From Elusimicrobiota bacterium (lineage in GTDB: Bacteria > Elusimicrobiota > Elusimicrobia > FEN-1173): DNA of 64,000 bases. The stretch's first letter is position 1. The number at the start of each line of letters is the position of its first letter. The notes beneath the pieces were generated by a model. The model ran no database searches. It was not told the DNA's origin and saw only the letters and a program-made list of their open reading frames with translations. Of this stretch, positions 35,141 through 43,000 are shown piece by piece. The DNA is taken from the NCBI GenBank assembly GCA_016722575.1, contig JADKIY010000005.1:1-64000 (forward strand), written 5' to 3'. Position numbers and translations under genes: made by a program.

Positions 35141-35821
35141 TCACTCGTAACGATAGCCGATTCGTTCCACCGTTCGGATTTTCTCGCCCATCTTCCCCAA
35201 TTTCTTGCGCAAACGCCCCACGTGCACGTCCACCGTTCGAGTGTTTCCAAAATATTCGTGACCCCAAACGGTTTCGGACAGCTCCGCTCGGGTCATGACT
35301 TTGCCGTGATTGCGAAGGAGGGAAACCAACAAATCGAACTCTTTGGGGGACAAATCCAACGGCTTGGTGTCCAGATGGACCGAATGCTTTTCCATGTCCA
35401 CCGACAACAGGCCGTCCCGCAACGCCGCTTCTTTTTTGTCGCGCCAATCCACCCGACGGAGAACCGCCTTGACCCGGGCCACCAATTCCGTCTGATTGAA
35501 CGGCTTGGTGATGTAATCGTCCGCCCCGATTTCCAGTCCCGCGATCTTGTAAGAGTCGACGTTCTGGACGGTGAGAAAAACCACCGGAACGTACCGCGTG
35601 GCCGGATCCGCCCGAAGTTGCTTGCACACTTCGAAACCGTCTTTGTCGGGCAATTGCAAATCCAGGATGATCAAATCCGGCTTGGAATTCTGAATTTTTT
35701 TCAGGGCGTCGGCGGCGTTTTCGGCGCCGACCGTCACGAACCCCTCTTTGGACAAAATGTTTTCCACCAACCGACGAATGTCCTTGTCGTCGTCCACCAC
35801 CATGATGCGCTTCTTTAACAT
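35141..35821 (-). CDS. OmpR/PhoB-family response regulator
   Basis: The 226-residue product has an N-terminal receiver (VVDDDKD, phospho-acceptor Asp54 in IILDLQLPDKDG, Lys in YITKPF) and a C-terminal winged helix (LDLSPKEFDLLVSLL, VMTRAELSETVWG, TVDVHVGRLRKKLG, IRTVERIGYRYE). A ribosome-binding site AAGGAG lies 7 bases before the ATG. The partner sensor kinase gene is just upstream on the same strand with a 64-base gap, so the two form an operon transcribed kinase first. The target genes cannot be read from the sequence. The family ranges from phosphate starvation to envelope stress. Confidence 0.95.
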   Translation of the reverse strand: MLKKRIMVVDDDKDIRRLVENILSKEGFVTVGAENAADALKKIQNSKPDLIILDLQLPDKDGFEVCKQLRADPATRYVPVVFLTVQNVDSYKIAGLEIGADDYITKPFNQTELVARVKAVLRRVDWRDKKEAALRDGLLSVDMEKHSVHLDTKPLDLSPKEFDLLVSLLRNHGKVMTRAELSETVWGHEYFGNTRTVDVHVGRLRKKLGKMGEKIRTVERIGYRYE

Positions 35822-35885
35822 GGTTCGCGCTCCTTATCGAAAACGGCCTGGGTATCGTAAAACTTCCGACCCCCCTTGTAAAGAA

Positions 35886-37346
35886 TCAACGCGCGGCCTC
35901 GGGGGTTTCGGCTTTGTTGGCACCGCCGGATTTCGGCAGCACCACGTGGGCGATGGACCCTTGCCCCTCTTCGCTCTCCATCCACACGCGTCCGCCGTGC
36001 GCCTCCACAAAACCACGAACAATGGTCAGCCCCAACCCCGTTCCCTTGGTTTTCCGGGCCAGGCCGTGGGTGGGTTTCACCTGTTCAAACTTGTTGAACA
36101 CGCTCTCCAAGGCCGACGCCGGAATCCCAACGCCGCTGTCCGCCACCCGGAAATGAAGGGCGTCCCCCTCCTCGGACACGGAAAAAACGACGCGCCCGTT
36201 TTCCGACGTGAATTTAAAGGCGTTGCTCAGCAAATTCGTAAAGATTTCCACGAGTTTGTCGGCGTCGGCCCGAAGCGGCGGTACGTCGGGGGGGACTTCC
36301 GTGTGAAAGGCGATTTCCTTTTCCTCCGCCATGGGCCGAAAGACGGCTTCCATTTCCCGGGCGATGTCCTGCGGACGAACGTTTTCGGGATGCAGCTCGA
36401 TTTTTCGCGATTCTATTTTCGCGACGTCCAACAGATTGTCGATGAACCGCGCCAGCCGGACGGAATTGTTCTTGATGACCATCAAGTAATCCCGCTGCTC
36501 GTCGTTTAAGGTCCCCGCGCTTCCCCGGAGCAGGAATTCGACGTACCCGCGCAGCGAGGTCAACGGGGACCGCAGTTCGTGCGTGACGTTCGAAACGAAA
36601 TCCTGCTTCAGCTGGTCCAATTCCTGAAGTTTGGCGGCCATCACGTTGAACTCGTTGGCCAACTCGCCCAGTTCGTCCCGGGAGGTGATGCGGATCCGAT
36701 GGTCCAAGGCCCCTTCCCCGATTTGGTGGGCGCCATCGCGCAAATGACGGATGGGCCTCGCCAGGAGAAGGGCCAAAAAGACGGCGATGGCGATTCCAAC
36801 AACGATGGACACCGCTCCCGCCACAAAAATTCGATGCCGGGCCGCTTCCAAAGATCCGTCGACCAGGGCGGCGATGGCCTTTTGGGAATATCCCACCCGG
36901 GCCGTGCCCCACCGGCGTCCTTCCTGCAGGATGGGCATGGCCAGATCCACCACCTGATCGTTGGCCGCCGCGGATTCCTGCTGGGTGAGGGTTCCGGCTT
37001 CCAGGGCTTGCAAGGTGACGGTGTCCGTGGGTTTCTGACCGATGAAAATGGTGTTGGTGTGGGCCACGATCTGTCCTTTGCCGTCCAAAACCATGGCGTA
37101 GGTCAGGGCGCGGGATTTGCGAAGGAGCGAAAGATAGCTGGCCAAAAGGGGCATGTTGCGGCTTGTCAGGGATTCCCGGCCGATTTGAACGAGAAACTGA
37201 ACGCTTTCCTGCTGGCTTTGCTGAAACCGCTGGAGCAAATAATGACGTTCGGCCACGTAAAGGGAGAACCCCACGCTGGAAACGACGCCCAACACCAGCA
37301 AGCTGGAATAAAGGCTCAATTTGGTGCGAAGGGAAATTTTTTTCAA
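35886..37346 (-). CDS. Membrane sensor histidine kinase (HAMP, HisKA, HATPase)
   Basis: The 486-residue product has a transmembrane segment at about 10-30, an extracytoplasmic sensor region to about 170 (likely a Cache/PAS-like fold: TYAMVLDGKGQIVAHTN), a second transmembrane segment at about 172-196, HAMP to about 250, HisKA with the phospho-acceptor His256 in SNVTHELRSPLTSL, and an ATPase domain with N, G1 (DSGVGIP) and G2 (GTGLGLTI) boxes. The start is a TTG with a weak ribosome-binding site. No better in-frame start exists. It pairs with the PhoB-like regulator downstream and probably reports an envelope signal. Confidence 0.95.
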   Translation of the reverse strand: MKKISLRTKLSLYSSLLVLGVVSSVGFSLYVAERHYLLQRFQQSQQESVQFLVQIGRESLTSRNMPLLASYLSLLRKSRALTYAMVLDGKGQIVAHTNTIFIGQKPTDTVTLQALEAGTLTQQESAAANDQVVDLAMPILQEGRRWGTARVGYSQKAIAALVDGSLEAARHRIFVAGAVSIVVGIAIAVFLALLLARPIRHLRDGAHQIGEGALDHRIRITSRDELGELANEFNVMAAKLQELDQLKQDFVSNVTHELRSPLTSLRGYVEFLLRGSAGTLNDEQRDYLMVIKNNSVRLARFIDNLLDVAKIESRKIELHPENVRPQDIAREMEAVFRPMAEEKEIAFHTEVPPDVPPLRADADKLVEIFTNLLSNAFKFTSENGRVVFSVSEEGDALHFRVADSGVGIPASALESVFNKFEQVKPTHGLARKTKGTGLGLTIVRGFVEAHGGRVWMESEEGQGSIAHVVLPKSGGANKAETPEAAR

Positions 37347-37403
37347 GTTTTTCCAGTGTAACAGAGGGTCCGGCCTCCGTCAAGGTCGTAAATTTGGCCC
37401 TTG

Positions 37404-37432
37404 TTGGCGAGGGGTTTATCTGTTAGGATTAT
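37404..37432 (+). promoter_or_regulatory. Candidate promoter for the small membrane protein gene
   Basis: TTGGCG (37404-37409) and GATTAT (37427-37432) are separated by 17 bases, about 30 bases before the ATG. Both boxes are imperfect, so this is a weak prediction. Confidence 0.35.
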
Positions 37433-37461
37433 TTTTGAACTTAATTTTGGGGAGGCTGTCC

Positions 37462-37800
37462 ATGTTCGTTGTGACCAACAGCATGTTTGGACTCATGATT
37501 TTAAGCCTTGGAATTTTGGGAATCATCATTTCCTTCCTTTTAACTCAACGGACCCGGTATTTCATCGCTTTGGGACTCTCCACCCTCCTCGTCGTGCTCG
37601 GTCTTTTTTTCTCGGTCGGAACCAGCCTGCATCAGTGGCGTACGGCGCGTAAAATCGCCAAAATTCAGGAGCAAAATCGGCTGACCCTCGAAGCCATTCA
37701 AAGCCGCATTCGCCAGACCCCGCCGCCCGCCAACGATTCCCGGGGCACGCCGGCCGCGGCCGCCCGTCCCGTCGAAACCCGCCGTCCCGCGCGCCGCTGA
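37462..37800 (+). CDS. Small membrane protein of unknown function
   Basis: The 112-residue product has two transmembrane segments (GLMILSLGILGIIISFLL at about residues 9-27, and ALGLSTLLVVLGLFFSVG at about 36-53). A basic, Pro/Ala/Arg-rich cytoplasmic-like tail begins with a short helix, KIAKIQEQNRLTLEAIQSRI. I do not recognise a family. The ATG at 37462 is chosen because GGGGAGG (37449-37455) sits just upstream and because the open frame before it is low quality. It is divergent from the kinase gene and is followed within 30 bases by the DsrE-like gene, so it may head the run of genes to its right. Confidence 0.7.
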   Translation: MFVVTNSMFGLMILSLGILGIIISFLLTQRTRYFIALGLSTLLVVLGLFFSVGTSLHQWRTARKIAKIQEQNRLTLEAIQSRIRQTPPPANDSRGTPAAAARPVETRRPARR

Positions 37801-37827
37801 TCGGCGCATTCCTGAACGGAGGACGCC

Positions 37828-38208
37828 GTGGCAACCTTTTCGGCCGTTCTCTATTCCTCCACTCTCGATAAATTTTACGAAGCCGTGGCTTTCCTCGCGG
37901 CGGCCCGGGCCCGGGGCGATACCGGTTTGCTTTTTCTCCGGGGCCCGGCCCTGAGCGCGTTTACGGAGGATCGTTGGACGCTGACCCCGCCCTTCGCCTC
38001 CGAATCCCTTTTCCAATTCGACGGAAAAACGCCCATGGAATTCCTTAAGGAGCTTCACGGGCACGGGAAAATCCGCCTCTACGCCTGCTCGGCGTGGGTT
38101 CGACTGCTCGGCCTCGACAACGGCGCCGTGGCCGCCCGGACCGACGCCGTGATCGGCCTGGTCGCTTTCTTATCCCAGTCCCAGGGCGGACCCGTCCTGA
38201 CGTTTTAG
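37828..38208 (+). CDS. DsrE/DsrF-like sulfurtransferase-fold protein
   Basis: The 126-residue protein matches the small DsrE-like fold: an N-terminal beta strand (FSAVLYSS), a helix with the AVAFLAAARARG pattern, a central TGLLFLRG strand, and a conserved cysteine in the IRLYACSAW strand-turn. That cysteine is where members of this family carry persulfide. The GTG start at 37828 is supported by GGAGG at 37818-37822. Sulfur-related genes (MoaD-like, MoeZ-like, cysteine synthase) follow on the same strand, which fits a sulfur-relay role, but the specific partner is unknown. Confidence 0.65.
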   Translation: MATFSAVLYSSTLDKFYEAVAFLAAARARGDTGLLFLRGPALSAFTEDRWTLTPPFASESLFQFDGKTPMEFLKELHGHGKIRLYACSAWVRLLGLDNGAVAARTDAVIGLVAFLSQSQGGPVLTF

Positions 38209-38223
38209 CGTTTCCCAAAGGGA

Positions 38224-38229
38224 TATAAT
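38224..38229 (+). promoter_or_regulatory. Perfect -10 box right before nadA
   Basis: TATAAT ends only 6 bases before the nadA ATG, and no Shine-Dalgarno sequence is present. The transcript would start at or next to the start codon, so nadA may be translated from a leaderless mRNA. No clear -35 box is visible. Confidence 0.5.
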
Positions 38230-38235
38230 TCCTCC

Positions 38236-39189
38236 ATGGCCACCGCCCCGCCCTCCGACATTGTCGCGGAAATTCAACGGTTGAAAAAAACCCGAAACGC
38301 CGTGATCCTCGCGCACAACTACGAACGCCCCGAGGTCCAGGATTTGGCCGACGTGGTGGGGGATTCCTTGTTCTTATCCCACCAGGCCGCCAAGACCACC
38401 GCCGACGTCATCGTTTTTTGCGGCGTCCACTTCATGGCCGAAACGGCGGCCATTCTGGCCCCCGCCAAAACCGTCCTCCTCCCCGACCTGGAGGCCGGGT
38501 GCTCCCTGGCGGCCACGGCCGACGTGGCCCAGGTTCGCGCCTGGAAAGAAGCCCACCCCGGCGCGGTGGTCGTGGCCTACGTCAACACCACCGCCGCGGT
38601 CAAGGGCGAAGCCGATTATTGCTGCACCTCCTCCAACGCCGTGAACGTTGTTCGGGCGATCCCGGCCGGCAAGGAAATCCTTTTTTTGCCCGACATGTAT
38701 CTGGGTCAATTCGTGCGCGAAAAAACGGGCCGGAAAATCCATCTGTGGCCCGGCTCCTGCCACGTGCATTTCGGCATCCACGACGCCGACATCGAGGCCC
38801 AGAAGAAAGCCCACCCCGGGGCCGAGTTTCTGGTTCACCCCGAATGCGGTTGCCTTTCCTCGGCGCTCAAACACGCCGACACCATCGCCTCCACCTCGGG
38901 CATGGTGCGCCGGGCCAAGGAGTCTCCCAACAAAACCTTTCTGGTGGCGACGGAAACGGGCATCCTGCACACCCTGCGCAAGCAGAACCCGGGCAAAACT
39001 TTTATTCCCGTGGTTCGAACCGCCGAATGCGAATTCATGAAAAAAATCACCTTGGAAAAAATCCTCTGGTCCCTGGAAGACCTGAAACACCGGATCACCG
39101 TCCCGGCGGACGTGGCCGAGCGGGCCCGGCGGGCCATCGACCGCATGATGGCCGTCGGCGAAACGTCGGCCCCGGGGAAACCGTCGTGA
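38236..39189 (+). CDS. nadA: Quinolinate synthase
   Basis: NadA condenses iminoaspartate with dihydroxyacetone phosphate to quinolinate in NAD biosynthesis, using a [4Fe-4S] cluster. The 317-residue length is typical for the short form. Motifs seen are ILAHNYERPEVQDLADVVGDSL near the N terminus, VFCGVHFMAETA and WPGSCHVH. The likely cluster cysteines are Cys89 (EAGCS), Cys204 or Cys206 (HPECGC) and Cys265 (TAECEF). NadB and NadC are not in the window. Its stop overlaps the GTG of the MoaD-like gene by 4 bases. Confidence 0.97.
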   Translation: MATAPPSDIVAEIQRLKKTRNAVILAHNYERPEVQDLADVVGDSLFLSHQAAKTTADVIVFCGVHFMAETAAILAPAKTVLLPDLEAGCSLAATADVAQVRAWKEAHPGAVVVAYVNTTAAVKGEADYCCTSSNAVNVVRAIPAGKEILFLPDMYLGQFVREKTGRKIHLWPGSCHVHFGIHDADIEAQKKAHPGAEFLVHPECGCLSSALKHADTIASTSGMVRRAKESPNKTFLVATETGILHTLRKQNPGKTFIPVVRTAECEFMKKITLEKILWSLEDLKHRITVPADVAERARRAIDRMMAVGETSAPGKPS

Positions 39190-39413
39190 TCGTCCTGACC
39201 CTTTTCGCCCAATTGGCCGAGAAGGCCCGAGCCCGTTCCCGGGAGTTCGCCCCGGCGCCGACGCCCGGCGCCTTGTTGGCGAGGGAACCCTCCCTGGCCT
39301 TCATCAACCCCGACAGCGTGCGGGTGTCGATTAACGGCCGTTGGGCCCAGTGGACCACCCCGCTTCAAGACGGGGACGAAGTGGCTCTCCTGCCACCGGG
39401 GAATGCCCTGTGA
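39186..39413 (+). CDS. MoaD/ThiS-like ubiquitin-fold protein without C-terminal Gly-Gly
   Basis: The 75-residue product has the MoaD beta-grasp pattern (IVLTLFAQLAEKARARS, then VRVSINGRWAQWTTPLQDGDEVALLPPG). Its position directly before moaE makes it the expected small subunit of molybdopterin synthase. However, the C terminus reads LLPPGNAL rather than the family's PPVxGG. MoaD must end in Gly-Gly to be adenylated and thiocarboxylated. Either this protein is processed, is not a sulfur carrier, or the end is altered. GTG start; it overlaps nadA (GTGA) and moaE (GTGA). Confidence 0.75.
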   Translation: MIVLTLFAQLAEKARARSREFAPAPTPGALLAREPSLAFINPDSVRVSINGRWAQWTTPLQDGDEVALLPPGNAL

Positions 39414-39877
39414 GCGATCCCTTTTTGTGCCACGACCCCATCGACGTGGACACCCTGGAAGGAAACAGACGCCAGGGGGAGCCCGGCGCGGTGGTCTCCT
39501 TTCAAGGGGTGGTCCGGAGGGATCGCACGCCCCGGGGGGAAGTGGCGGGCCTCACCTACGAAGCTTTTGAGCCCTTGGCCGAATCGGAAATGGCGGACAT
39601 TCTCGCCGAACTTCGGGCGCGGTGGCCCGGGGCCGACGCCCTGGCCCGCCACCGATTGGGAGACGTTCGGGTGGGGGAAACGGGATTGCTTTTGGTGGTG
39701 ACGGCGCCGTCCAGCGCCGAGGCCTTCCAGGCCTGCCACTACGCTTTGGACCAAATGAAAACCCGAATCCCCCTTTGGAAAAAGGACCGCTACGCCGACG
39801 GCTCCGGCGAATGGTCCACCCAGCACCGGGAGACGATGTTGATCTCGGACAGCGTCCTGACCATCCCCCAAAGCTGA
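39410..39877 (+). CDS. moaE: Molybdopterin synthase catalytic subunit
   Basis: MoaE transfers sulfur from MoaD thiocarboxylate to precursor Z in molybdenum-cofactor synthesis. The 155-residue product has the family pattern: an N-terminal DPIDVDTL strand, GAVVSFQGVVR, LTYEAFEPLAESEM, the HRLGDVRVGETGLLLVV core, and the active-site stretch MKTRIPLWKKDRYADG with SGEW. The start is the GTG that overlaps the moaD-like stop. The longer upstream frame is MoaD-like coding in another frame. Other Moa genes (moaA, moaC) are absent here, so the pathway must be completed elsewhere. Confidence 0.93.
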   Translation: MSDPFLCHDPIDVDTLEGNRRQGEPGAVVSFQGVVRRDRTPRGEVAGLTYEAFEPLAESEMADILAELRARWPGADALARHRLGDVRVGETGLLLVVTAPSSAEAFQACHYALDQMKTRIPLWKKDRYADGSGEWSTQHRETMLISDSVLTIPQS

Positions 39878-40282
39878 TGGAGTGGATTTTTTCCACGGAA
39901 CCCAAGGAATACCCCTGGTCGAAGGTCCAGGAGGGGGCGGCTCGTTGGGACGGCATTCGGGGGCCCGCGGCGCGAAAATTCATGCGCGACATTCAGGCCG
40001 GCGACCGGATTTGGGGGTACCACGCCTCGCCCCAAAAGGCCCTCGTGTGCTGGGCCGTGGCGGCCGCCCCGGCTTACCCCGACCCCGTGGCGCCCGATTG
40101 GCTGGCCATCGACTTGTGCTTTGATCGGTGGCTTCCGCGCCCCATCGCCCTGGCCGAGTTACGCGCCGACGCCCAGCTGGCCGCCATGCCCTTCCTGCGA
40201 ATACCCCGGCTTTCCGTGGCGCCGGTGACGTCGGACCAGTCCAAACGACTTTTTTCGCTATGTCGAAAATCGGAGGATTCCC

Positions 40283-40290
<8 letters not shown>
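39877..40290 (+). CDS. EVE-domain (PUA-like) protein
   Basis: The 137-residue product begins [14 protein letters not shown] and has the EVE pattern: [37 protein letters not shown] followed by [10 protein letters not shown] and a C-terminal [19 protein letters not shown] domains share the PUA/YTH fold and bind modified bases in DNA or RNA. Some are part of defence systems, but this one sits among cofactor genes and no nuclease partner is seen. The ATG shares its A with the moaE stop, and the end overlaps the next gene by 8 bases. Confidence 0.85.
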
Positions 40291-40735
<445 letters not shown>

Positions 40736-40782
40736 GACAAAAAACCCTGGACAAAAGGCCTACAATTTAGTAAGGTATCGAT

Positions 40783-41190
40783 ATGCATCAGCGTTATTTC
40801 ACGCTGGATGAAGCCCAAGAGCTCCTCCCCCAAATCCGGCCCTTGCTGGAAGAGGTGAAGGAGTTAAAGCGACGCGTGGACGCCCGTATTTCGACCTGGC
40901 GCCACAACCCCTCCTTTTCCATTGCCGACGAAGCTCTGGCCCGCGGCCAGGTGGAGTTCTTGATGGGTGAAATCAACGCCCGGCTGGAATCCGTTTGCCA
41001 GCACGGCTGCCTCCCCAAGGATTTGGACATGGGTTTGGTGGATTTTCCTTCCCGCCGGCCCGACGGAACGGAAATTTACCTCTGCTGGCGCCTCGGCGAA
41101 GCCGACATTTCCCATTGGCATCGGGTCACCGAAGGGTTCTCCGCCCGGCGGCCCATCCCGTCCCCCGTTCCCTTTTTCCGCTCCCTCTAA
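40783..41190 (+). CDS. DUF2203 family protein
   Basis: The 135-residue product matches the DUF2203 pattern: an N-terminal [19 protein letters not shown] helix, a second helix with [12 protein letters not shown], then [43 protein letters not shown]. The function of the family is not known. The protein is cytosolic and has conserved aromatic, Asp and Cys positions. A TACAAT box at 40761-40766 and AAGG at 40772-40775 suggest its own promoter with a very short leader. Confidence 0.85.
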   Translation: MHQRYFTLDEAQELLPQIRPLLEEVKELKRRVDARISTWRHNPSFSIADEALARGQVEFLMGEINARLESVCQHGCLPKDLDMGLVDFPSRRPDGTEIYLCWRLGEADISHWHRVTEGFSARRPIPSPVPFFRSL

Positions 41191-41201
41191 AACGCGCTTC
41201 C

Positions 41202-41786
41202 ATGAAATCCGCCACCGAACATCCCCTTGCCGAACTGCCGCTCCCCGATTTGGTCAAAGAGATTCTCCGCCGTTTGGGGGAATCGCCCGAGCGGGAGGGC
41301 CTCCTGCGAACCCCCCAGCGGGTGGCCAAGTCCCTACTGGAATTGACCTCGGGCTACCACACCGACGTGGACCAACTCATCAACGGCGCCCTGTTTGAGG
41401 AGTCCTACAACGAAATGGTCGTGGTTCGCGACATTAAATTTTATTCGCTGTGCGAGCACCACCTCCTTCCTTTTTTCGGCGTGGCCCACGTGGCGTACAT
41501 TCCGGACGGACGCATTTTGGGCTTGTCCAAAATCCCCAAGTTGGTGAAAGCCTTTTCCCGCCGCCTTCAGGTACAGGAACGCCTGACCAACGACATCGCC
41601 CAGGTGCTTATGGAAAAGATCAAACCTCTGGGCGCGGCCGTGGTCGTCGACGCCCGCCACATGTGCATGGAAATGCGCGGGGCGGAAAGTTACTCCAGCC
41701 CCACGGTGACCAGCGCCATGCACGGCCTCTTCCACCAGGACGCCCGCACCCGGGAAGAATTTCTTTCTCTGATTCGCCAAAAGTAA
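41202..41786 (+). CDS. folE: GTP cyclohydrolase I
   Basis: FolE converts GTP to dihydroneopterin triphosphate, the first step of folate and queuosine-type pterin synthesis. The 194-residue product has the zinc ligands in [11 protein letters not shown] and in HMCMEMRG, plus [23 protein letters not shown] and the C-terminal [10 protein letters not shown]. The ATG at 41202 gives the usual length. The longer upstream open frame runs through DUF2203 coding sequence and is rejected. The next gene follows 6 bases after the stop. Confidence 0.97.
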   Translation: MKSATEHPLAELPLPDLVKEILRRLGESPEREGLLRTPQRVAKSLLELTSGYHTDVDQLINGALFEESYNEMVVVRDIKFYSLCEHHLLPFFGVAHVAYIPDGRILGLSKIPKLVKAFSRRLQVQERLTNDIAQVLMEKIKPLGAAVVVDARHMCMEMRGAESYSSPTVTSAMHGLFHQDARTREEFLSLIRQK

Positions 41787-41792
41787 ACGCCG

Positions 41793-42347
41793 ATGGCCCC
41801 GCGATTCGGCAGGGCCGTCCTTACGCTTTTGGCCTTTGGATTCATCGCTCCGGGGAACACGGCGCCCCCCGCAAAAACGATCAAGGAGATTTTCGTGACG
41901 CTCAAAGAAGGCGATTTGGCCCCCGATTTTACCGCTCCCACCGAGGGGGGGACCCCCGTGATCCTCTCGACCTTTCTGGCCACCACGGCCAAGGGAAAGT
42001 CGGTGGTTCTTTATTTTTACCCCAAAGACGACACGCCGGGCTGCACCATCGAAGCCTGCGCCTTTCGCGACCGGGCGGCCGATTTCAGCCAAAAAAACGC
42101 CGTGGTCTTGGGCGTCAGTTTGGACGGCGCGGATTCCCATCGGTCGTTTAAAACCAAATTCGGTCTGCCCTTCCTTCTTTTGTCGGACGTTGGGGGGAAC
42201 ATTTCCAGGGCCTACGGCGTTCTCAACGAAGAGAAGGGGCGCTCCGCCCGCTGGACCTTTGTCATCGGCCCGGACCGTCGCATAAGAAAAATTTTCCCGA
42301 ACGTCTCGGTGGAGGGACACGCCGCCGAGGTCTTGTCGGCCCTGTGA
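41793..42347 (+). CDS. Second Bcp-type thiol peroxidase, possibly exported
   Basis: The product has Cys84 and Cys89 in TPGCTIEAC, numbered from the ATG at 41793, and YFYPKDDTPGCT, GVSLDGADSHRSF and DRRIRKIFPNV features of peroxiredoxin Q. Two starts are possible. The ATG at 41793 adds a basic and hydrophobic N terminus (RFGRAVLTLLAFGFIA) that looks like a signal peptide but has no ribosome-binding site. The GTG at 41895 has AAGGAG 6 bases upstream and gives exactly 150 residues, the length of the paralogue. The gene could therefore make an exported form, a cytosolic form, or both. Confidence 0.9.
   Translation: MAPRFGRAVLTLLAFGFIAPGNTAPPAKTIKEIFVTLKEGDLAPDFTAPTEGGTPVILSTFLATTAKGKSVVLYFYPKDDTPGCTIEACAFRDRAADFSQKNAVVLGVSLDGADSHRSFKTKFGLPFLLLSDVGGNISRAYGVLNEEKGRSARWTFVIGPDRRIRKIFPNVSVEGHAAEVLSAL
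41883..41897 (+). promoter_or_regulatory. Internal ribosome-binding site and GTG start in the second bcp gene
   Basis: AAGGAG (41883-41888) followed after 6 bases by an in-frame GTG (41895-41897). It is the best-spaced start signal of the gene and would skip the signal-peptide-like stretch. Confidence 0.55.
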
Positions 42348-43000
42348 CGGGGCGGTTCCTGACCGCCGACGCCGTCCTCTTCGACTTGGACGGAACGCTG
42401 GTGGACAGCCGGGGGGACATTGCCTTTTCCGTCAACCACACGTTGACGGCCCTGGGACGACCGGTGTTGGATCTGGCCACGGTCGAGCGGTATGTGGGGG
42501 ACGGCGTGCGGCAGTTGCTGGCGCGCGCCGCCGGCCCGATGGATGAAAAAACAACGGCGCGCGCCCTGGAAATATTTTTGCCACACTATTTGGAGCACTG
42601 CGCCGACACCACGCGGCCCTACCCGGGCGTGATGGAGACCTTGAATCGTTTTTCCGGCAAATCCTTGGCGGTCGTGACCAACAAACCCGAGGCGCACACC
42701 TGGAAGACCCTCCGGGCCGCGGGGATGGAAAAACTTTTTCAGGTGGTGCTGGGGGGCGACTCGTTGCCCACCCGAAAACCCGCCCCGGAGCCCCTCTGGG
42801 AGGCGTTGAGCCGCACGAACATCGCCCGGAATCGGGCGGTGATGGTGGGGGACAGTTTGGTGGATATTCAGGCGGCCCGGGCGGCTCAAGTGCCCGTGGT
42901 GGCGGTGACCTACGGGTTCCGCCCGGCCGAGGAACTGGCGGCGGCTTTGCCCGACGCCTTGATCAATTCGTTCAGCGATTTGTCGGAGGTCCTTCGGTGA
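42344..43000 (+). CDS. gph: HAD hydrolase, phosphoglycolate phosphatase-like
   Basis: The 218-residue product has HAD motif I (FDLDGTLVDS), a helical cap, motif II/III region (VVTNKPEAHTWKTL) and motif IV (GDSLVDIQAA), with the GRPVL, YVGDGVRQLL and PYPGVMETL features of the Gph subgroup. It would dephosphorylate 2-phosphoglycolate formed by DNA repair. Broad-specificity phosphatase activity is an alternative. The GTG start overlaps the bcp stop (GTGA), and its own stop overlaps the next GTG, so translation in this run is coupled. Confidence 0.88.
   Translation: MTGRFLTADAVLFDLDGTLVDSRGDIAFSVNHTLTALGRPVLDLATVERYVGDGVRQLLARAAGPMDEKTTARALEIFLPHYLEHCADTTRPYPGVMETLNRFSGKSLAVVTNKPEAHTWKTLRAAGMEKLFQVVLGGDSLPTRKPAPEPLWEALSRTNIARNRAVMVGDSLVDIQAARAAQVPVVAVTYGFRPAEELAAALPDALINSFSDLSEVLR

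Noticed and set aside
38418..39413. 331-codon frame overlapping nadA and the MoaD-like gene
   Set aside because: Arg/Pro-rich shadow of nadA.
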